Positions 51,704 through 60,574 of a stretch of 64,000 nt of DNA are shown piece after piece. The first letter of the stretch is position 1. Every line of letters starts with the position of its first letter. Source of the stretch: CAG-390 sp964522215 (GTDB taxonomy: Bacteria; Bacillota; Clostridia; Oscillospirales; CAG-272). A program made the translations under genes and the position numbers. The notes below the pieces were generated by a model. That model was not told the origin of the DNA and did not search any database. It saw nothing but the letters and a program-made list of their open reading frames with translations. Where the stretch lies: assembly GCA_964522215.1 (NCBI GenBank), contig CAZFVR010000004.1, positions 1 through 64,000 of the forward strand. The letters run 5' to 3'.

Positions 51704-53326
51704 TCAAAGCAGGATGCAGATAAGTCCTCCACTGCCCTCGTTTACTATCCGCTCAAGCGTTTCGGAAAGCTTTTGCCTTGCGTCATCCGGAATGTTTTCA
51801 AGCTTTGAGCGTAGCCCGTCGCTTACAAGCTCGTAGAGCGAGCGGCCGAACATATTGGACCTCCACACCGCGCCCACATCCTTTTCTCCCTCGCGCAAAA
51901 GATAACCTATCAGCTCCCGTGCCTGCTCTTCACTGCCTACGATGGGGTTGATCTCCGCCTCTATCCCCGCGCGTATCATGTGGATGGACTCGGCGGTGGC
52001 GCGTACCCTCACACCAAAGCCACCCGCCTGTCGAACGCTTTGCGGCTCTTCAAGCTTCAGCTCGTCAATGCCCGGCATGACGATGCCGTAGCCCTTTGAT
52101 TCGACATCCGCAAGAGCCGAGGCTATGCGGTCATATTTCTTTTTGATCTCGGTAAGCTCGGAGAGCTTTGCCAGCAGATCCGCCTCACCGCCGATCTCTA
52201 TACCGTAGGTGTCACCAAGCACGCGGTATAGGAGCCCGGGTACGGCACAAATGCTGACTGCCGCCCTGCCGCGGCCGAGATCCACGCGGTCGATATGCAC
52301 CTCCCCGATATATTCGTTTTCGGCAAGGCGGGAAAAAGCCGCCGCGATCTCGCCCGCCTTGCCGACAGCGGCGGCAGATGAGCGAACGCTTTCGTCTATC
52401 GACCTGCGTATGGGTGACGCGGGATCAAGCGTTGCTATCCAATCCGGCAGCTTTATCGATACCTCGCTGACCGGGAATTCGTCAAGTATCATTGCCAGTA
52501 TCTCGCGTATATCCTCGCCGTCAAGCTCAGTGCAATTCACAAGCGCTACAGGCACGCCCCAGCTCTCCTCAAGCGAATGCCCGAGCGCTATTGCCGCCTC
52601 GCTCTCCGGGTGAGCCGAATTTAAAACTATCGCAAAGGGCTTGCCGATCTCCGTCAGCTCGCGGATCACGCGTGCCTCAGCCTCCTCATAGGCGGCACGC
52701 GGTATATCGCCTATCGTGCCGTCGGTGGTCACCACCATGCCAATAGTGGAATGCTCGCAGATAACGCGGTGCGTCCCCTCCTCCGCCGCCTCGATAAAGG
52801 GGAGCGGACGGTCGCTCCACGGAGTATGTACCATGCGCGGTTTTTCGTTTTCGATGGCTCCGAGCGCGCCGGGGACGATATAGCCCACGCAGTCTATCAT
52901 CCTCACGCGCAGCTCTCCGCCGCCGCCCACGTTGATGGGCACTGCCTCGTTGGGTATGAACTTTGGCTCTGTTGTCATCACCGTCTTGCCCGCCGCGCTT
53001 TGCGGCAGCTCGTCTCTTGCGCGATCGCGGCTGTAGCCCCCGGAGATGTTGGGCAGTACCAGCTCCTCCATAAACTTTTTTATAAATGTAGATTTGCCGG
53101 TGCGCACCGGCCCCACAACACCGATATAGACATCCCCGCCTGTACGCTCGGCGATATCACGGTAGACATTGCCGCGCCTATCCTGCGATGCTTGCCGCAC
53201 GGGCGTTTGCTGTTTGCGCTCGGCTTGTAGATCGTCCATGCGTTCCTCCACGCCCATCCCTCGCTCACGCTTATCGCTGTCATCACGCTCAGACCGACCA
53301 TCCCGATTATCCAGATTTTCCGACAT
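51704..53326 (-). CDS. spoIVA: Stage IV sporulation protein A
   Basis: The ATPase that forms the basement layer of the spore coat on the forespore surface in the mother cell. The 540 residues carry a Walker A-like GVVGPVRTGKSTFIKKFMEELVLPNI near residue 65, then TEPKFIPNEAV, the Walker B-like RMIDCVGYIVPGA, EHSTIGMVVTTDG, and a C-terminal half ending in SGGLICILL, all typical. The N-terminus has about 45 extra charged residues before the conserved start. The ATG at 53326 has GGAAG 6 bp upstream. Transcription by sigma-E is expected for the family; a CATATATT on the minus strand near 53433 is only a weak -10 candidate. Confidence 0.95.
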   Translation of the reverse strand: MSENLDNRDGRSERDDSDKRERGMGVEERMDDLQAERKQQTPVRQASQDRRGNVYRDIAERTGGDVYIGVVGPVRTGKSTFIKKFMEELVLPNISGGYSRDRARDELPQSAAGKTVMTTEPKFIPNEAVPINVGGGGELRVRMIDCVGYIVPGALGAIENEKPRMVHTPWSDRPLPFIEAAEEGTHRVICEHSTIGMVVTTDGTIGDIPRAAYEEAEARVIRELTEIGKPFAIVLNSAHPESEAAIALGHSLEESWGVPVALVNCTELDGEDIREILAMILDEFPVSEVSIKLPDWIATLDPASPIRRSIDESVRSSAAAVGKAGEIAAAFSRLAENEYIGEVHIDRVDLGRGRAAVSICAVPGLLYRVLGDTYGIEIGGEADLLAKLSELTEIKKKYDRIASALADVESKGYGIVMPGIDELKLEEPQSVRQAGGFGVRVRATAESIHMIRAGIEAEINPIVGSEEQARELIGYLLREGEKDVGAVWRSNMFGRSLYELVSDGLRSKLENIPDDARQKLSETLERIVNEGSGGLICILL

Positions 53327-53454
53327 AAAAAGCTTCCATCCCTTCCGTATGCCGTGCGGCGGTACGGTAAGGATGAAAGCTTTATCCACCCCACAAAAGA
53401 CCGCCGACACATGCGTCTTTTCAGTCAAATATATGTGGGATGATTTTAATATAT

Positions 53455-53470
53455 GCATATGCGCATATGC
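53455..53470. promoter_or_regulatory. 16-bp perfect palindrome upstream of spoIVA
   Basis: GCATATGCGCATATGC is self-complementary. It lies in the 173-bp spacer between lnt and spoIVA, about 130 bp before the spoIVA start, so it could be a regulator site. No regulator can be named. Confidence 0.4.
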
Positions 53471-53499
53471 ACACATGCGGGCGAGAGCACATAATGATC

Positions 53500-55302
53500 T
53501 CAGGCGGGGCGTTTGCGGCGACGGTAACGATCCGCAATATAAAAGATCAGATCGTGGGTCGCCACCCCTGCGCAGAGGGCTATAATGGTATATATAAAGA
53601 TATTACCCGTCCTGCTGTACAGCGATGCTCGGCCGAGTTCGACCTCCGCTGTAATTATGCCGTCTACAAGGGGTTCAAGCCGACACAGTTCCAGCCCGTT
53701 TTTATCAATTATTGAAGATATGCCTGTATTTGCGGCGCGGACTATCGGCAAGCCGGTCTCGATGGCGCGAAGCCTTGCCTGCTCGTTATGCATATAAACC
53801 GCCGCGGAATCGCCAAACCATGAATCATTGGTACCGAGCAGCAGTATATTCGCGCCGTCGCGCGCCGAGGATGCGGCAAGCTCCTCATAGATGGAATCAA
53901 AGCAGATGAGTCCGCCAATGCTGATGCCGTCGCACAGCTCCGCAACGGCTGTGCTCTCACCCGCTTTAAGATCATACCCCAGTATGCTTATCTCGGCCAG
54001 CGGCGGGATGAGGGTACTGAGAAGCCTGCGCCACGGCATATACTCGCCAAACGGAACAAGGTGGCGCTTTGAATAGACCGTATCGCTCACCCGACCGTCC
54101 GGCATGATATAGATAAGTATATTCTCCTGTCCCTCGCCGTAGCCGTCAAGACAACCGATCACTATGCAGGTCTCGTTCTCACGTGCAATATCACAAAAGC
54201 GGGACAGCGTTTTGCTGTCATTAGGCAGACTCCAGTTTATGGCGCTCTCCGGAGTTAGGATGATCTCAGCCCCACTATCGGCCGCGCTTTCGACAAGCTC
54301 TAAATAAATAGCAGCCGTTTCATCTGTCGATATATTAAATTTATCGGTGGAGGAGATATTCCCCTGTATCGCGGCGACCTTTATAGTTTTACTATGATCG
54401 CCCCATGCCTCGTTTTGACCATCGTTCGGAACCACAACGGAAAAGGCATCGGCTATATCTGAATCCGGATCTGCATCTGCGTTGACACTGGTACAAAAAG
54501 ATCCGCCCGACAGCGCCCCCGCGCATCCGAGCAGTATATCCGCGGCAACGACCAAAAGGGCAACAGAAGCACGCAGGATGGCTCGGCGGCTGTCGTGCCG
54601 TGCAAGTATCGCCTCCGCCAAAAGAAAGGATACGCAAACGACCGCAAAAGCAACAAAATAACTGCCAAACCAAGAGGCCGCACGGACCGTTGGCGCACCG
54701 TCGATGGAAAGCTGACCCAGAGCTATCCTACCCCATGGCACGCCCATCCAACCGATGGTCTCTACCCATTCAAACAGCGCAAACAACGCGCCGCCCAAAA
54801 AGGGGCGAAGAAGCGGGCATCGGCGCACGGCGCTGCCGCGTGTGAGTACTGCAAACAGCAAAAACACACCGCCGCCCGCAACCGATGCCAAAAAGGACAG
54901 CCCAAGCCAAGCCACCATTACCACAACGGCGGCGGAGGGGCGGCTCATACCGGTAAAATCCAATGGATAAAAGGAAAAGAACCAATGGTATACGACCAGA
55001 TATTCGGACATAAAAAAGAGGAAACCGTAGCGGTATATCCGCCAAAGCCTACCACGGGCGGCCGTGCCGTCCTCCTCTGACATCGATATCATAACAAGTG
55101 CCGCAGGGATATAGATCATCCACTGCAGGCATGCGCCCACATCGGTGGGAAAGGTAATGGCCGCCCCCGCCGCGATACCGGATAGGATCAGCATCAGCAT
55201 GCGCACGAACCTTTTTGTGGGGCGGACGATACTATCTATCAGCCGGCTCCGCCGGGTACCTTTATCCGACATGGGATATGTGTTCGTCTTTGTTTTTGTC
55301 AT
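53500..55302 (-). CDS. lnt: Apolipoprotein N-acyltransferase
   Basis: Adds the third acyl chain to the N-terminal Cys of lipoproteins at the outer face of the membrane. The 600 residues have about six to seven membrane helices in the first half, with EWVETIGWMGVPWGRIALGQ, and then a nitrilase-like domain with the catalytic triad: ILTPESAINW (Glu), YSKRHLVPFGEYMPWR (Lys) and ISIGGLICFDSIYEEL (Cys). A C-terminal helix anchors it. The ATG at 55302 overlaps the pseudouridine synthase stop (ATGA). Lnt is mainly known from diderms and actinobacteria, less so in Clostridia; two lipoproteins in this window are possible substrates. Confidence 0.88.
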   Translation of the reverse strand: MTKTKTNTYPMSDKGTRRSRLIDSIVRPTKRFVRMLMLILSGIAAGAAITFPTDVGACLQWMIYIPAALVMISMSEEDGTAARGRLWRIYRYGFLFFMSEYLVVYHWFFSFYPLDFTGMSRPSAAVVVMVAWLGLSFLASVAGGGVFLLFAVLTRGSAVRRCPLLRPFLGGALFALFEWVETIGWMGVPWGRIALGQLSIDGAPTVRAASWFGSYFVAFAVVCVSFLLAEAILARHDSRRAILRASVALLVVAADILLGCAGALSGGSFCTSVNADADPDSDIADAFSVVVPNDGQNEAWGDHSKTIKVAAIQGNISSTDKFNISTDETAAIYLELVESAADSGAEIILTPESAINWSLPNDSKTLSRFCDIARENETCIVIGCLDGYGEGQENILIYIMPDGRVSDTVYSKRHLVPFGEYMPWRRLLSTLIPPLAEISILGYDLKAGESTAVAELCDGISIGGLICFDSIYEELAASSARDGANILLLGTNDSWFGDSAAVYMHNEQARLRAIETGLPIVRAANTGISSIIDKNGLELCRLEPLVDGIITAEVELGRASLYSRTGNIFIYTIIALCAGVATHDLIFYIADRYRRRKRPA

Positions 55303-56276
55303 AACGATGTACCATTGTAGCCGAAATCGGCACAAAACCAAACATCGGCGGGAGGAATTGAGAACTCACGACCGCGAAGGCCGGCCAGCACTCCGCCATC
55401 GTCCGAAAAATCAAACCGCAGCTTATATGAGGTCAGCGCTTGAAAATGATATCCAGCGCGACGATCCTCGCGATTTACACCGTATTTGCCATCCCCGATC
55501 AGTGGGTGGCCTATATGCGCCATATGTGCGCGTATTTGATGGGTGCGCCCGGTAAACAGCTCTATCTCAAGCAGTGAATCTCCCCCGCGCTCGGCCAACA
55601 CGCGGTAGCCTGTTTTTATCGTAAGATAACCGCGGGCGGGGTGATCGATAACATCAACGGTGTTGTTGCGCTCATCCTTGCAAAGATATGCCTCAAGCAC
55701 ATCGGCACGCTTGGGCATTTTACCGTGAACTGCACAAAGATAAAACTTTTTTACCTCTCTTGCACGTATGCGTTCATCCATCTCGCGCAGTGCCTCGGCA
55801 TTTTTGGCGGCTATAACTATGCCGCCTGTGTTTCTGTCTATGCGATTGCAAAACGCGGGGGCAAAGGATTGCTCCGCCTCCGGGTCGTACTCGCCGCGCC
55901 GCCAAAGATATGCCTGCAGGTGCATCAGCAGTGTATTATCCTTGCCCGAGTCATCCTCATGCACCAAAACGCCGGGGCGCTTATTGATGAGAATGATATT
56001 TTCATCCTCATATACGACCGAAAGCTTTGGCTCTATCCGGTACAGCGCACCGCGGTCACCCTCGGGAGACTCAAAAAATTCATCGCGTATAAAAAGCTGT
56101 ATCTCATCCCCCTCCCGGAGCATTGTATCCGGCTCGGTACGGTGACGGTTGAGCTTTATCTTTTTTGTTCTTATAGATTTATACATAAACGACTTTGGCA
56201 TACCGCGGACCGCCTTTGTAAGGAACTTATCCAGCCTCTGCCCGGCATCGTTCTTGCCTATCGTTAAAACTCTCAT
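55299..56276 (-). CDS. RluA-family pseudouridine synthase
   Basis: Isomerises uridine to pseudouridine in rRNA or tRNA. The 325 residues have an S4-like N-terminal domain (AGQRLDKFLTKAVRGMPKSF) and a catalytic motif FCNRIDRNTGGIVIAAK with the conserved Asp (RLDxxTSG type, here RIDRNTGG). ELFTGRTHQIRAHMAHIGHPLIGDGKYG is diagnostic of RluA/C/D. Position-specific target unknown. Translation is coupled to lnt downstream. The upp terminator lies just upstream, so a promoter for this gene is not obvious. Confidence 0.92.
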   Translation of the reverse strand: MRVLTIGKNDAGQRLDKFLTKAVRGMPKSFMYKSIRTKKIKLNRHRTEPDTMLREGDEIQLFIRDEFFESPEGDRGALYRIEPKLSVVYEDENIILINKRPGVLVHEDDSGKDNTLLMHLQAYLWRRGEYDPEAEQSFAPAFCNRIDRNTGGIVIAAKNAEALREMDERIRAREVKKFYLCAVHGKMPKRADVLEAYLCKDERNNTVDVIDHPARGYLTIKTGYRVLAERGGDSLLEIELFTGRTHQIRAHMAHIGHPLIGDGKYGVNREDRRAGYHFQALTSYKLRFDFSDDGGVLAGLRGREFSIPPADVWFCADFGYNGTSL

Positions 56277-56293
56277 TTTTTCTTTTTCTTTTT

Positions 56294-56321
56294 AAAAAGG
56301 GCGGACAAACATTGCCCGCCC
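56294..56321 (-). terminator. Intrinsic terminator of upp
   Basis: On the minus strand GGGCGG (56321-56316) pairs with CCGCCC (56304-56299), followed by TTTTT. It lies 15 bp after the upp stop and just before the pseudouridine synthase start. Confidence 0.75.
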
Positions 56322-56335
56322 ATGTAGTTTTTATC

Positions 56336-56965
56336 TTATTTTGTGCCGAAGATCCTGTCGCCGGCATCGCCAAGTCCGGGAACGATGTATGCATGGTCGT
56401 TGAGGCATTCGTCGAGTGCTGCAATGAATATGTCAACATCGGGATGCTCCTCCTGTACCTTGCGCACGCCCTCCGGCGCGCCCACGAGCGCCATAAAGCG
56501 AATATTGCGGCAACCGTGCTTCTTAAGCATTGTCAACGCATCGCAAGCAGAGCCGCCTGTTGCCAGCATGGGGTCAACAAGAATAACTATCCTATCCTCG
56601 ATATCATTGGGGAGCTTGCAATAATACTCTACCGGGGTGTGTGTCTCGGGGTCGCGGTAAAGACCTATATGACCTACCTTTGCGACCGGAACAAGCTCTA
56701 AAAGTCCATCCACCATGCCAAGTCCCGCACGCAGGATAGGTACGATGGCGAGCTTTTTGCCCGATATCATTTTTGCCTTCATTTTTGTAAGGGGAGTTTC
56801 AATTGTAACATCCTCAAGCGGGAGGTCACGCGTCAGCTCGTATCCCATAAGCATGGCGATCTCATTAAGGATCTGGCGGAAATCCTTAGAGCCCGTCTTT
56901 TTATTTCTCATAATTGAAAGCTTGTGGGTGATAAGAGGGTGATCAAGAATGTGTAAAGTACTCAT
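56336..56965 (-). CDS. upp: Uracil phosphoribosyltransferase
   Basis: Salvages uracil to UMP with PRPP. The 209 residues have LDHPLITHKLSIMRNKKTGSKDFR at the N-terminus, the PRPP-binding ILVDPMLATGGSACDAL, PILRAGLGMVDGLLELVPVAKVGHIGLYRD and the terminal GLGDAGDRIFGT, all conserved. GGAGCAGG lies ahead of the ATG. Monocistronic with its own promoter and terminator. Confidence 0.97.
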   Translation of the reverse strand: MSTLHILDHPLITHKLSIMRNKKTGSKDFRQILNEIAMLMGYELTRDLPLEDVTIETPLTKMKAKMISGKKLAIVPILRAGLGMVDGLLELVPVAKVGHIGLYRDPETHTPVEYYCKLPNDIEDRIVILVDPMLATGGSACDALTMLKKHGCRNIRFMALVGAPEGVRKVQEEHPDVDIFIAALDECLNDHAYIVPGLGDAGDRIFGTK

Positions 56966-57063
56966 GCGTTTGCCTGCTCCTTGTTTTTATTACTTGGATC
57001 AACGAAAGACCTCTCCGCTGCAATGCTTTGGATCGATATCGCCGACTGTTCGTATTTAATATT

Positions 57064-57092
57064 ATTATACTCCAAAAGGAGACGGATTTCAA
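57064..57092 (-). promoter_or_regulatory. Promoter of upp
   Basis: Minus strand TTGAAA (57092-57087), 17-bp spacer containing a small inverted repeat (CTCC/GGAG), TATAAT (57069-57064). The leader is about 92 nt. Confidence 0.75.
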
Positions 57093-57118
57093 GAGCTGCA
57101 AGCCAAAAATACCGATAA

Positions 57119-57143
57119 ATCGACAAAAAGTCGATATTTTTTT
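57119..57143. terminator. Small stem-loop between proC and upp
   Basis: ATCGAC/GTCGAT (57119-57124 with 57130-57135) around AAAAA. T7 follows on plus; on minus only a broken T-run follows. It lies 20-40 bp after the proC stop, so it is a possible weak terminator. Confidence 0.4.
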
Positions 57144-57161
57144 CGATACTGCAACGACCGC

Positions 57162-57986
57162 TCAGTTTTTAAGCTCCTCGGTCTTACGGTAAGCCGCAAG
57201 GACGGCATCCATCACCGCCGCACGCATTGCATGCTCCTCCAGCGTGCGCACGCCCTCGATCGTCGTGCCGCCGGGACTGCAGACCGCATCCTTGAGCACA
57301 CCGGGATGGCAATCAAGCTCGCGGAGCAGTGTTCCCGCGCCGATAACGGTGGAGGTGGCCGCGCGGAGTGCCGTTTGGCGATCAAGCCCTGCCGCCACGG
57401 CTCCGTCCGCCAGTGCCTCGATAAACATATAAACATAGGCAGGTCCGCAACCGGAGAGCGCTCCGGCGGCATCGATATGACGCTCGTCCACCTCAAAGCG
57501 CTCACCGCAGGCACTCATTATGGCTGAAAACGCGCAGCGCATATCATTGGCCACACCCTCCGCCGCACACCAAAAGATAACACCCTCACCGACCGACACC
57601 GGTGTGTTTGGCATGATGCGTATCACCGGAAGGCCGCCGAACATGGATTCAAATTTGGATATCGAAACTCCCGCCGCCATAGTAACGGCAAGGGGCGGGC
57701 GGCGCCTTTGACGGCGAAGGACTGAAAGCGTAGTTGAAAGTTCCTCGGCAAGCGCGGGGAGCGTTTGCGGCTTGACACCGAAGAAGATAATATCACAGTA
57801 CTCTATCATTTCATCGGCGGCGGCTGTGCGTCCGCCGATATTCTTGGCAACCGTCTCGGCTCGTTCGCTGTTTTGATCGCAGATAAGCAGTTCCCCCGAG
57901 ATATCCGCATTTTTCTCCATGGCGCGCGCCACGGCGGCCGCCAGCGCGCCGCCCATATTGCCGGCGCCGATAAATCCTACAGTCAT
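57162..57986 (-). CDS. proC: Pyrroline-5-carboxylate reductase
   Basis: Last step of proline synthesis, reducing P5C with NAD(P)H. The 274 residues begin with a Rossmann motif VGFIGAGNMGGALAAAVA, then FFGVKPQTLPAL, the IRIMPNTPVSVGEG block, LSGCGPAYVYMFIEALADGAV and SPGGTTIEGVRTLEEH near the end, as in all ProC. It lies downstream of proA on the minus strand, 77 bp apart, so proB, proA and proC form one pathway cluster. Confidence 0.96.
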   Translation of the reverse strand: MTVGFIGAGNMGGALAAAVARAMEKNADISGELLICDQNSERAETVAKNIGGRTAAADEMIEYCDIIFFGVKPQTLPALAEELSTTLSVLRRQRRRPPLAVTMAAGVSISKFESMFGGLPVIRIMPNTPVSVGEGVIFWCAAEGVANDMRCAFSAIMSACGERFEVDERHIDAAGALSGCGPAYVYMFIEALADGAVAAGLDRQTALRAATSTVIGAGTLLRELDCHPGVLKDAVCSPGGTTIEGVRTLEEHAMRAAVMDAVLAAYRKTEELKN

Positions 57987-58063
57987 TTTTTATTCGTTCC
58001 TTTTTATTTTGATCTTTTCTCGTTTGCTTTTTGCTTTTTCGGCTTTGCCGCCGCCTCGGCGGC

Positions 58064-59326
58064 TCAGCGCACCTGTCCGTTTCCGGTTATGATATACTTA
58101 TAGCTCGTAAGCTCGGCAAGTCCCATAGGACCTCTGGGTGGCAGCTTTTGCGTGGATATTCCCATCTCACAGCCAAGCCCAAACTCGCCGCCGTCGGTAA
58201 ATCTTGTGGATGCATTAACGTACACCGCCGCGCTGTCCACCGAGCGCACAAATCTTGCCGCCGCCGCATCATCGGCTGTGATTATGGCATCCGAATGGTG
58301 TGTGGAATGCGCGGCTATATGGTCGATAGCCTCATCTATGCTGCCAACAACACCGACGGCCAGGATATAATCCAAAAATTCGGTATCGAATGCACCTTCG
58401 TCCGCCGGAACCTCACGCATTATCATTGCCGACTCACTATCGCACCTGAATTCGACCGTCTGCTCACCGCGCTCGGCACGCTCACGCACCAAACGGCGAC
58501 GAAGCATGGGGAGAAATTCATCCTTTATATCCCTGTGCACCAGCACCACCTCTGCGGCGTTGCAAACAGAGGGGCGGGAGGTCTTGGCGTTTTCGATGAC
58601 CGACAGTGCCATGGAAAGATCCGCCGCGCGATCGACATAAATATGGCATATTCCCGTACCTGTTTCGATAACAGGCACCTTGGCGTTTTCAACGCAGGCG
58701 CGGATAAGCCCCGCGCCACCGCGCGGTATGAGCAGATCCACAAGCCCCACCGCTTCCATAAGCTCGCGTGCGCCGGCGCGTGTCGGATCCTCAATAAGAG
58801 AGACTGCGGCCGCAGGCAGACCCACGCGCGCAAGACCGCGGCGAATGGCCTCAACTATGGCAAATGATGTGCGATAAGCTTCATGTCCGCAACGAAGCAC
58901 GGCAACGTTGCCGCTTTTAATGGCCAGTGCCGCAGCATCCGATGTAACATTCGGGCGGCTCTCGTATATCATGGCTATAACACCGATGCTTACAGAGACC
59001 TTTTTGATCTTAAGTCCGTTTGGACGTTCACATTCGGAGAGCACACGACCAAGCGGTGTGGGGAGTGCCGCCACCGCGCGTATACCGTCACACATAGATG
59101 CTATGCGACCGTGGTCGAGCGTCAGCCTGTCTATCATCACAGGCGTTATCCTGCCCTCGTCAACCGCCGCACTAACATCTGCGCGGTTGGCATCAAGTAT
59201 CTCCGCCTCGCCCGACTCTATCTCCTCTGCCATATAAAGCAGAGCGCGATCGAGCAGGTCAACATCTGCGGCACATAAAGCGCGGCATGCGGCGCGCGCC
59301 GAAAGTAATATCTCATGTGTTGTCAT
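58064..59326 (-). CDS. proA: Gamma-glutamyl phosphate reductase
   Basis: Reduces gamma-glutamyl phosphate to glutamate semialdehyde in proline synthesis. The 420 residues have the aldehyde dehydrogenase-like fold: VSIGVIAMIYESRPNVT, GNVAVLRCGHEA, LLIPRGGAGLI, and the catalytic Cys in SVCNAAEVVLVH. The ending YKYIITGNGQVR is typical. GGAGGGTGA precedes the ATG at 59326, which overlaps the proB stop region (TGATATG), so proB and proA are translationally coupled. Confidence 0.97.
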   Translation of the reverse strand: MTTHEILLSARAACRALCAADVDLLDRALLYMAEEIESGEAEILDANRADVSAAVDEGRITPVMIDRLTLDHGRIASMCDGIRAVAALPTPLGRVLSECERPNGLKIKKVSVSIGVIAMIYESRPNVTSDAAALAIKSGNVAVLRCGHEAYRTSFAIVEAIRRGLARVGLPAAAVSLIEDPTRAGARELMEAVGLVDLLIPRGGAGLIRACVENAKVPVIETGTGICHIYVDRAADLSMALSVIENAKTSRPSVCNAAEVVLVHRDIKDEFLPMLRRRLVRERAERGEQTVEFRCDSESAMIMREVPADEGAFDTEFLDYILAVGVVGSIDEAIDHIAAHSTHHSDAIITADDAAAARFVRSVDSAAVYVNASTRFTDGGEFGLGCEMGISTQKLPPRGPMGLAELTSYKYIITGNGQVR

Positions 59327-59327
59327 A

Positions 59328-60128
59328 TCATTCACCCTCCCCCGCGTTACAGCAGGCATTATCCGTCTTGGCAAAAAATCTCGTTCCCACGCGCTCGCCG
59401 TCGGCAATGGCGTAAAGATGATCTGGGCTTGCGCCGTTGCATATTATCATATCGCACCCGGCCGATGTGGCTATTTTGGCGGCCGTGAGCTTTGTTGCCA
59501 TGCCGCCCGTGCCCTGCGTGCTGTTACTACCGCCACCAAGTGCGAGGATGTCATCATTGATATCCTGCACCTCGAATATGAGCTTCGCCTCGGGGTCGCG
59601 GTGCGGGTCGGCGGTATAAAGTCCATCGATATCTGACATAAGCACAAGAAGATCGGCATGTGCGCTCTCCGCCACCATGGCTGCAAGGGTATCATTGTCC
59701 CCTATCTCTATCTCATCGGTAGCCACCGTATCGTTTTCGTTGATTATCGGGATAACGCCAAGCGAGAGCAATCTCTCCATGGTATTGGTAAAGTTTTCGT
59801 GGCGTGTGGGATGCCTAAAATCCTCGGCGGTCAGCAATATCTGCGCCACGGTGCGGTTGTATTCGGAAAACAGCTTATCATATGTATACATAAGCTCACA
59901 CTGCCCCACCGCCGCGGCCGCCTGCTTGCCTACGGTATCGCGCGGGCGACCTGCAAGATTTAACTTACCCACGCCCATTCCCACAGCGCCGGATGATACC
60001 ACTATCACCTCTTCGCCTGCGTTTTTAAGATCTGACAGCACCTTGCAAAATGCCTCGATGCGCCTAATGTTCAAGCATCCGGTTGGATGCGTTAGGGTAG
60101 ATGTACCCACTTTTACTACCAGTCTCAT
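59328..60128 (-). CDS. proB: Glutamate 5-kinase (without PUA domain)
   Basis: Phosphorylates glutamate to start proline synthesis. The 266 residues are a complete amino acid kinase domain: VVKVGTSTLTHPTG, VVSSGAVGMG, PIINENDTVATDEIEIGDNDTLAAMVA and MATKLTAAKIATSAG. The C-terminal PUA domain of E. coli-type ProB (about 367 residues) is absent, as in some Bacillota; the feedback-inhibition site is in the kinase domain, so control by proline may still occur. The last residues are Cys/Gly/Glu-rich. Confidence 0.95.
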   Translation of the reverse strand: MRLVVKVGTSTLTHPTGCLNIRRIEAFCKVLSDLKNAGEEVIVVSSGAVGMGVGKLNLAGRPRDTVGKQAAAAVGQCELMYTYDKLFSEYNRTVAQILLTAEDFRHPTRHENFTNTMERLLSLGVIPIINENDTVATDEIEIGDNDTLAAMVAESAHADLLVLMSDIDGLYTADPHRDPEAKLIFEVQDINDDILALGGGSNSTQGTGGMATKLTAAKIATSAGCDMIICNGASPDHLYAIADGERVGTRFFAKTDNACCNAGEGE

Positions 60129-60235
60129 TGTTTTTACTCTTTTTATGCTTTCATTTAAGCTTTTGGGATCTAATTGTTATTGTTTTCTTTGTTTGTTATA
60201 TGGATCGCGTTTTGCGGCGTGCGCCGCAGTCGATC

Positions 60236-60574
60236 TTATCTGTAATACACGTAATACGCGATAACGGTACGCACCTCTCCGCCGTGCTCAATATCCGGAC
60301 CCGTGAGCACCACGCCATCCTTTGAGAGCAGCTCCGCCGCCTGAAGCTCCGGTACAGAGCACCTGAATACGACCTCGGAGGAGGAGAAAACTATAAGCTC
60401 GTCATCACGCAGACTCATATTTCCCTCTCTGCCTATCACCTCGTCTACATTGTTTCGCCTCTCGGTAACGTATCTCAGCCGCTTGCCGCATATTCGCTCG
60501 GCCATGGCACGGCGATACTTTGGTGATTCGGGATCCTTTGATGCTGTAAGCTTTTTTATAAATTCCTTTAGCAT
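60236..60574 (-). CDS. Conserved small protein of unknown function
   Basis: A 112-residue soluble protein: a basic N-terminal half (KKLTASKDPESPKYRRAMAER) and a beta-rich C-terminal half ending VIAYYVYYR. No family is recognised. It overlaps the GH13 end by 7 bp, so it is probably translated from the same mRNA. The 107-bp spacer to proB shows a GCGGCG/CGCCGC inverted repeat at about 60214-60229. Confidence 0.55.
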   Translation of the reverse strand: MLKEFIKKLTASKDPESPKYRRAMAERICGKRLRYVTERRNNVDEVIGREGNMSLRDDELIVFSSSEVVFRCSVPELQAAELLSKDGVVLTGPDIEHGGEVRTVIAYYVYYR

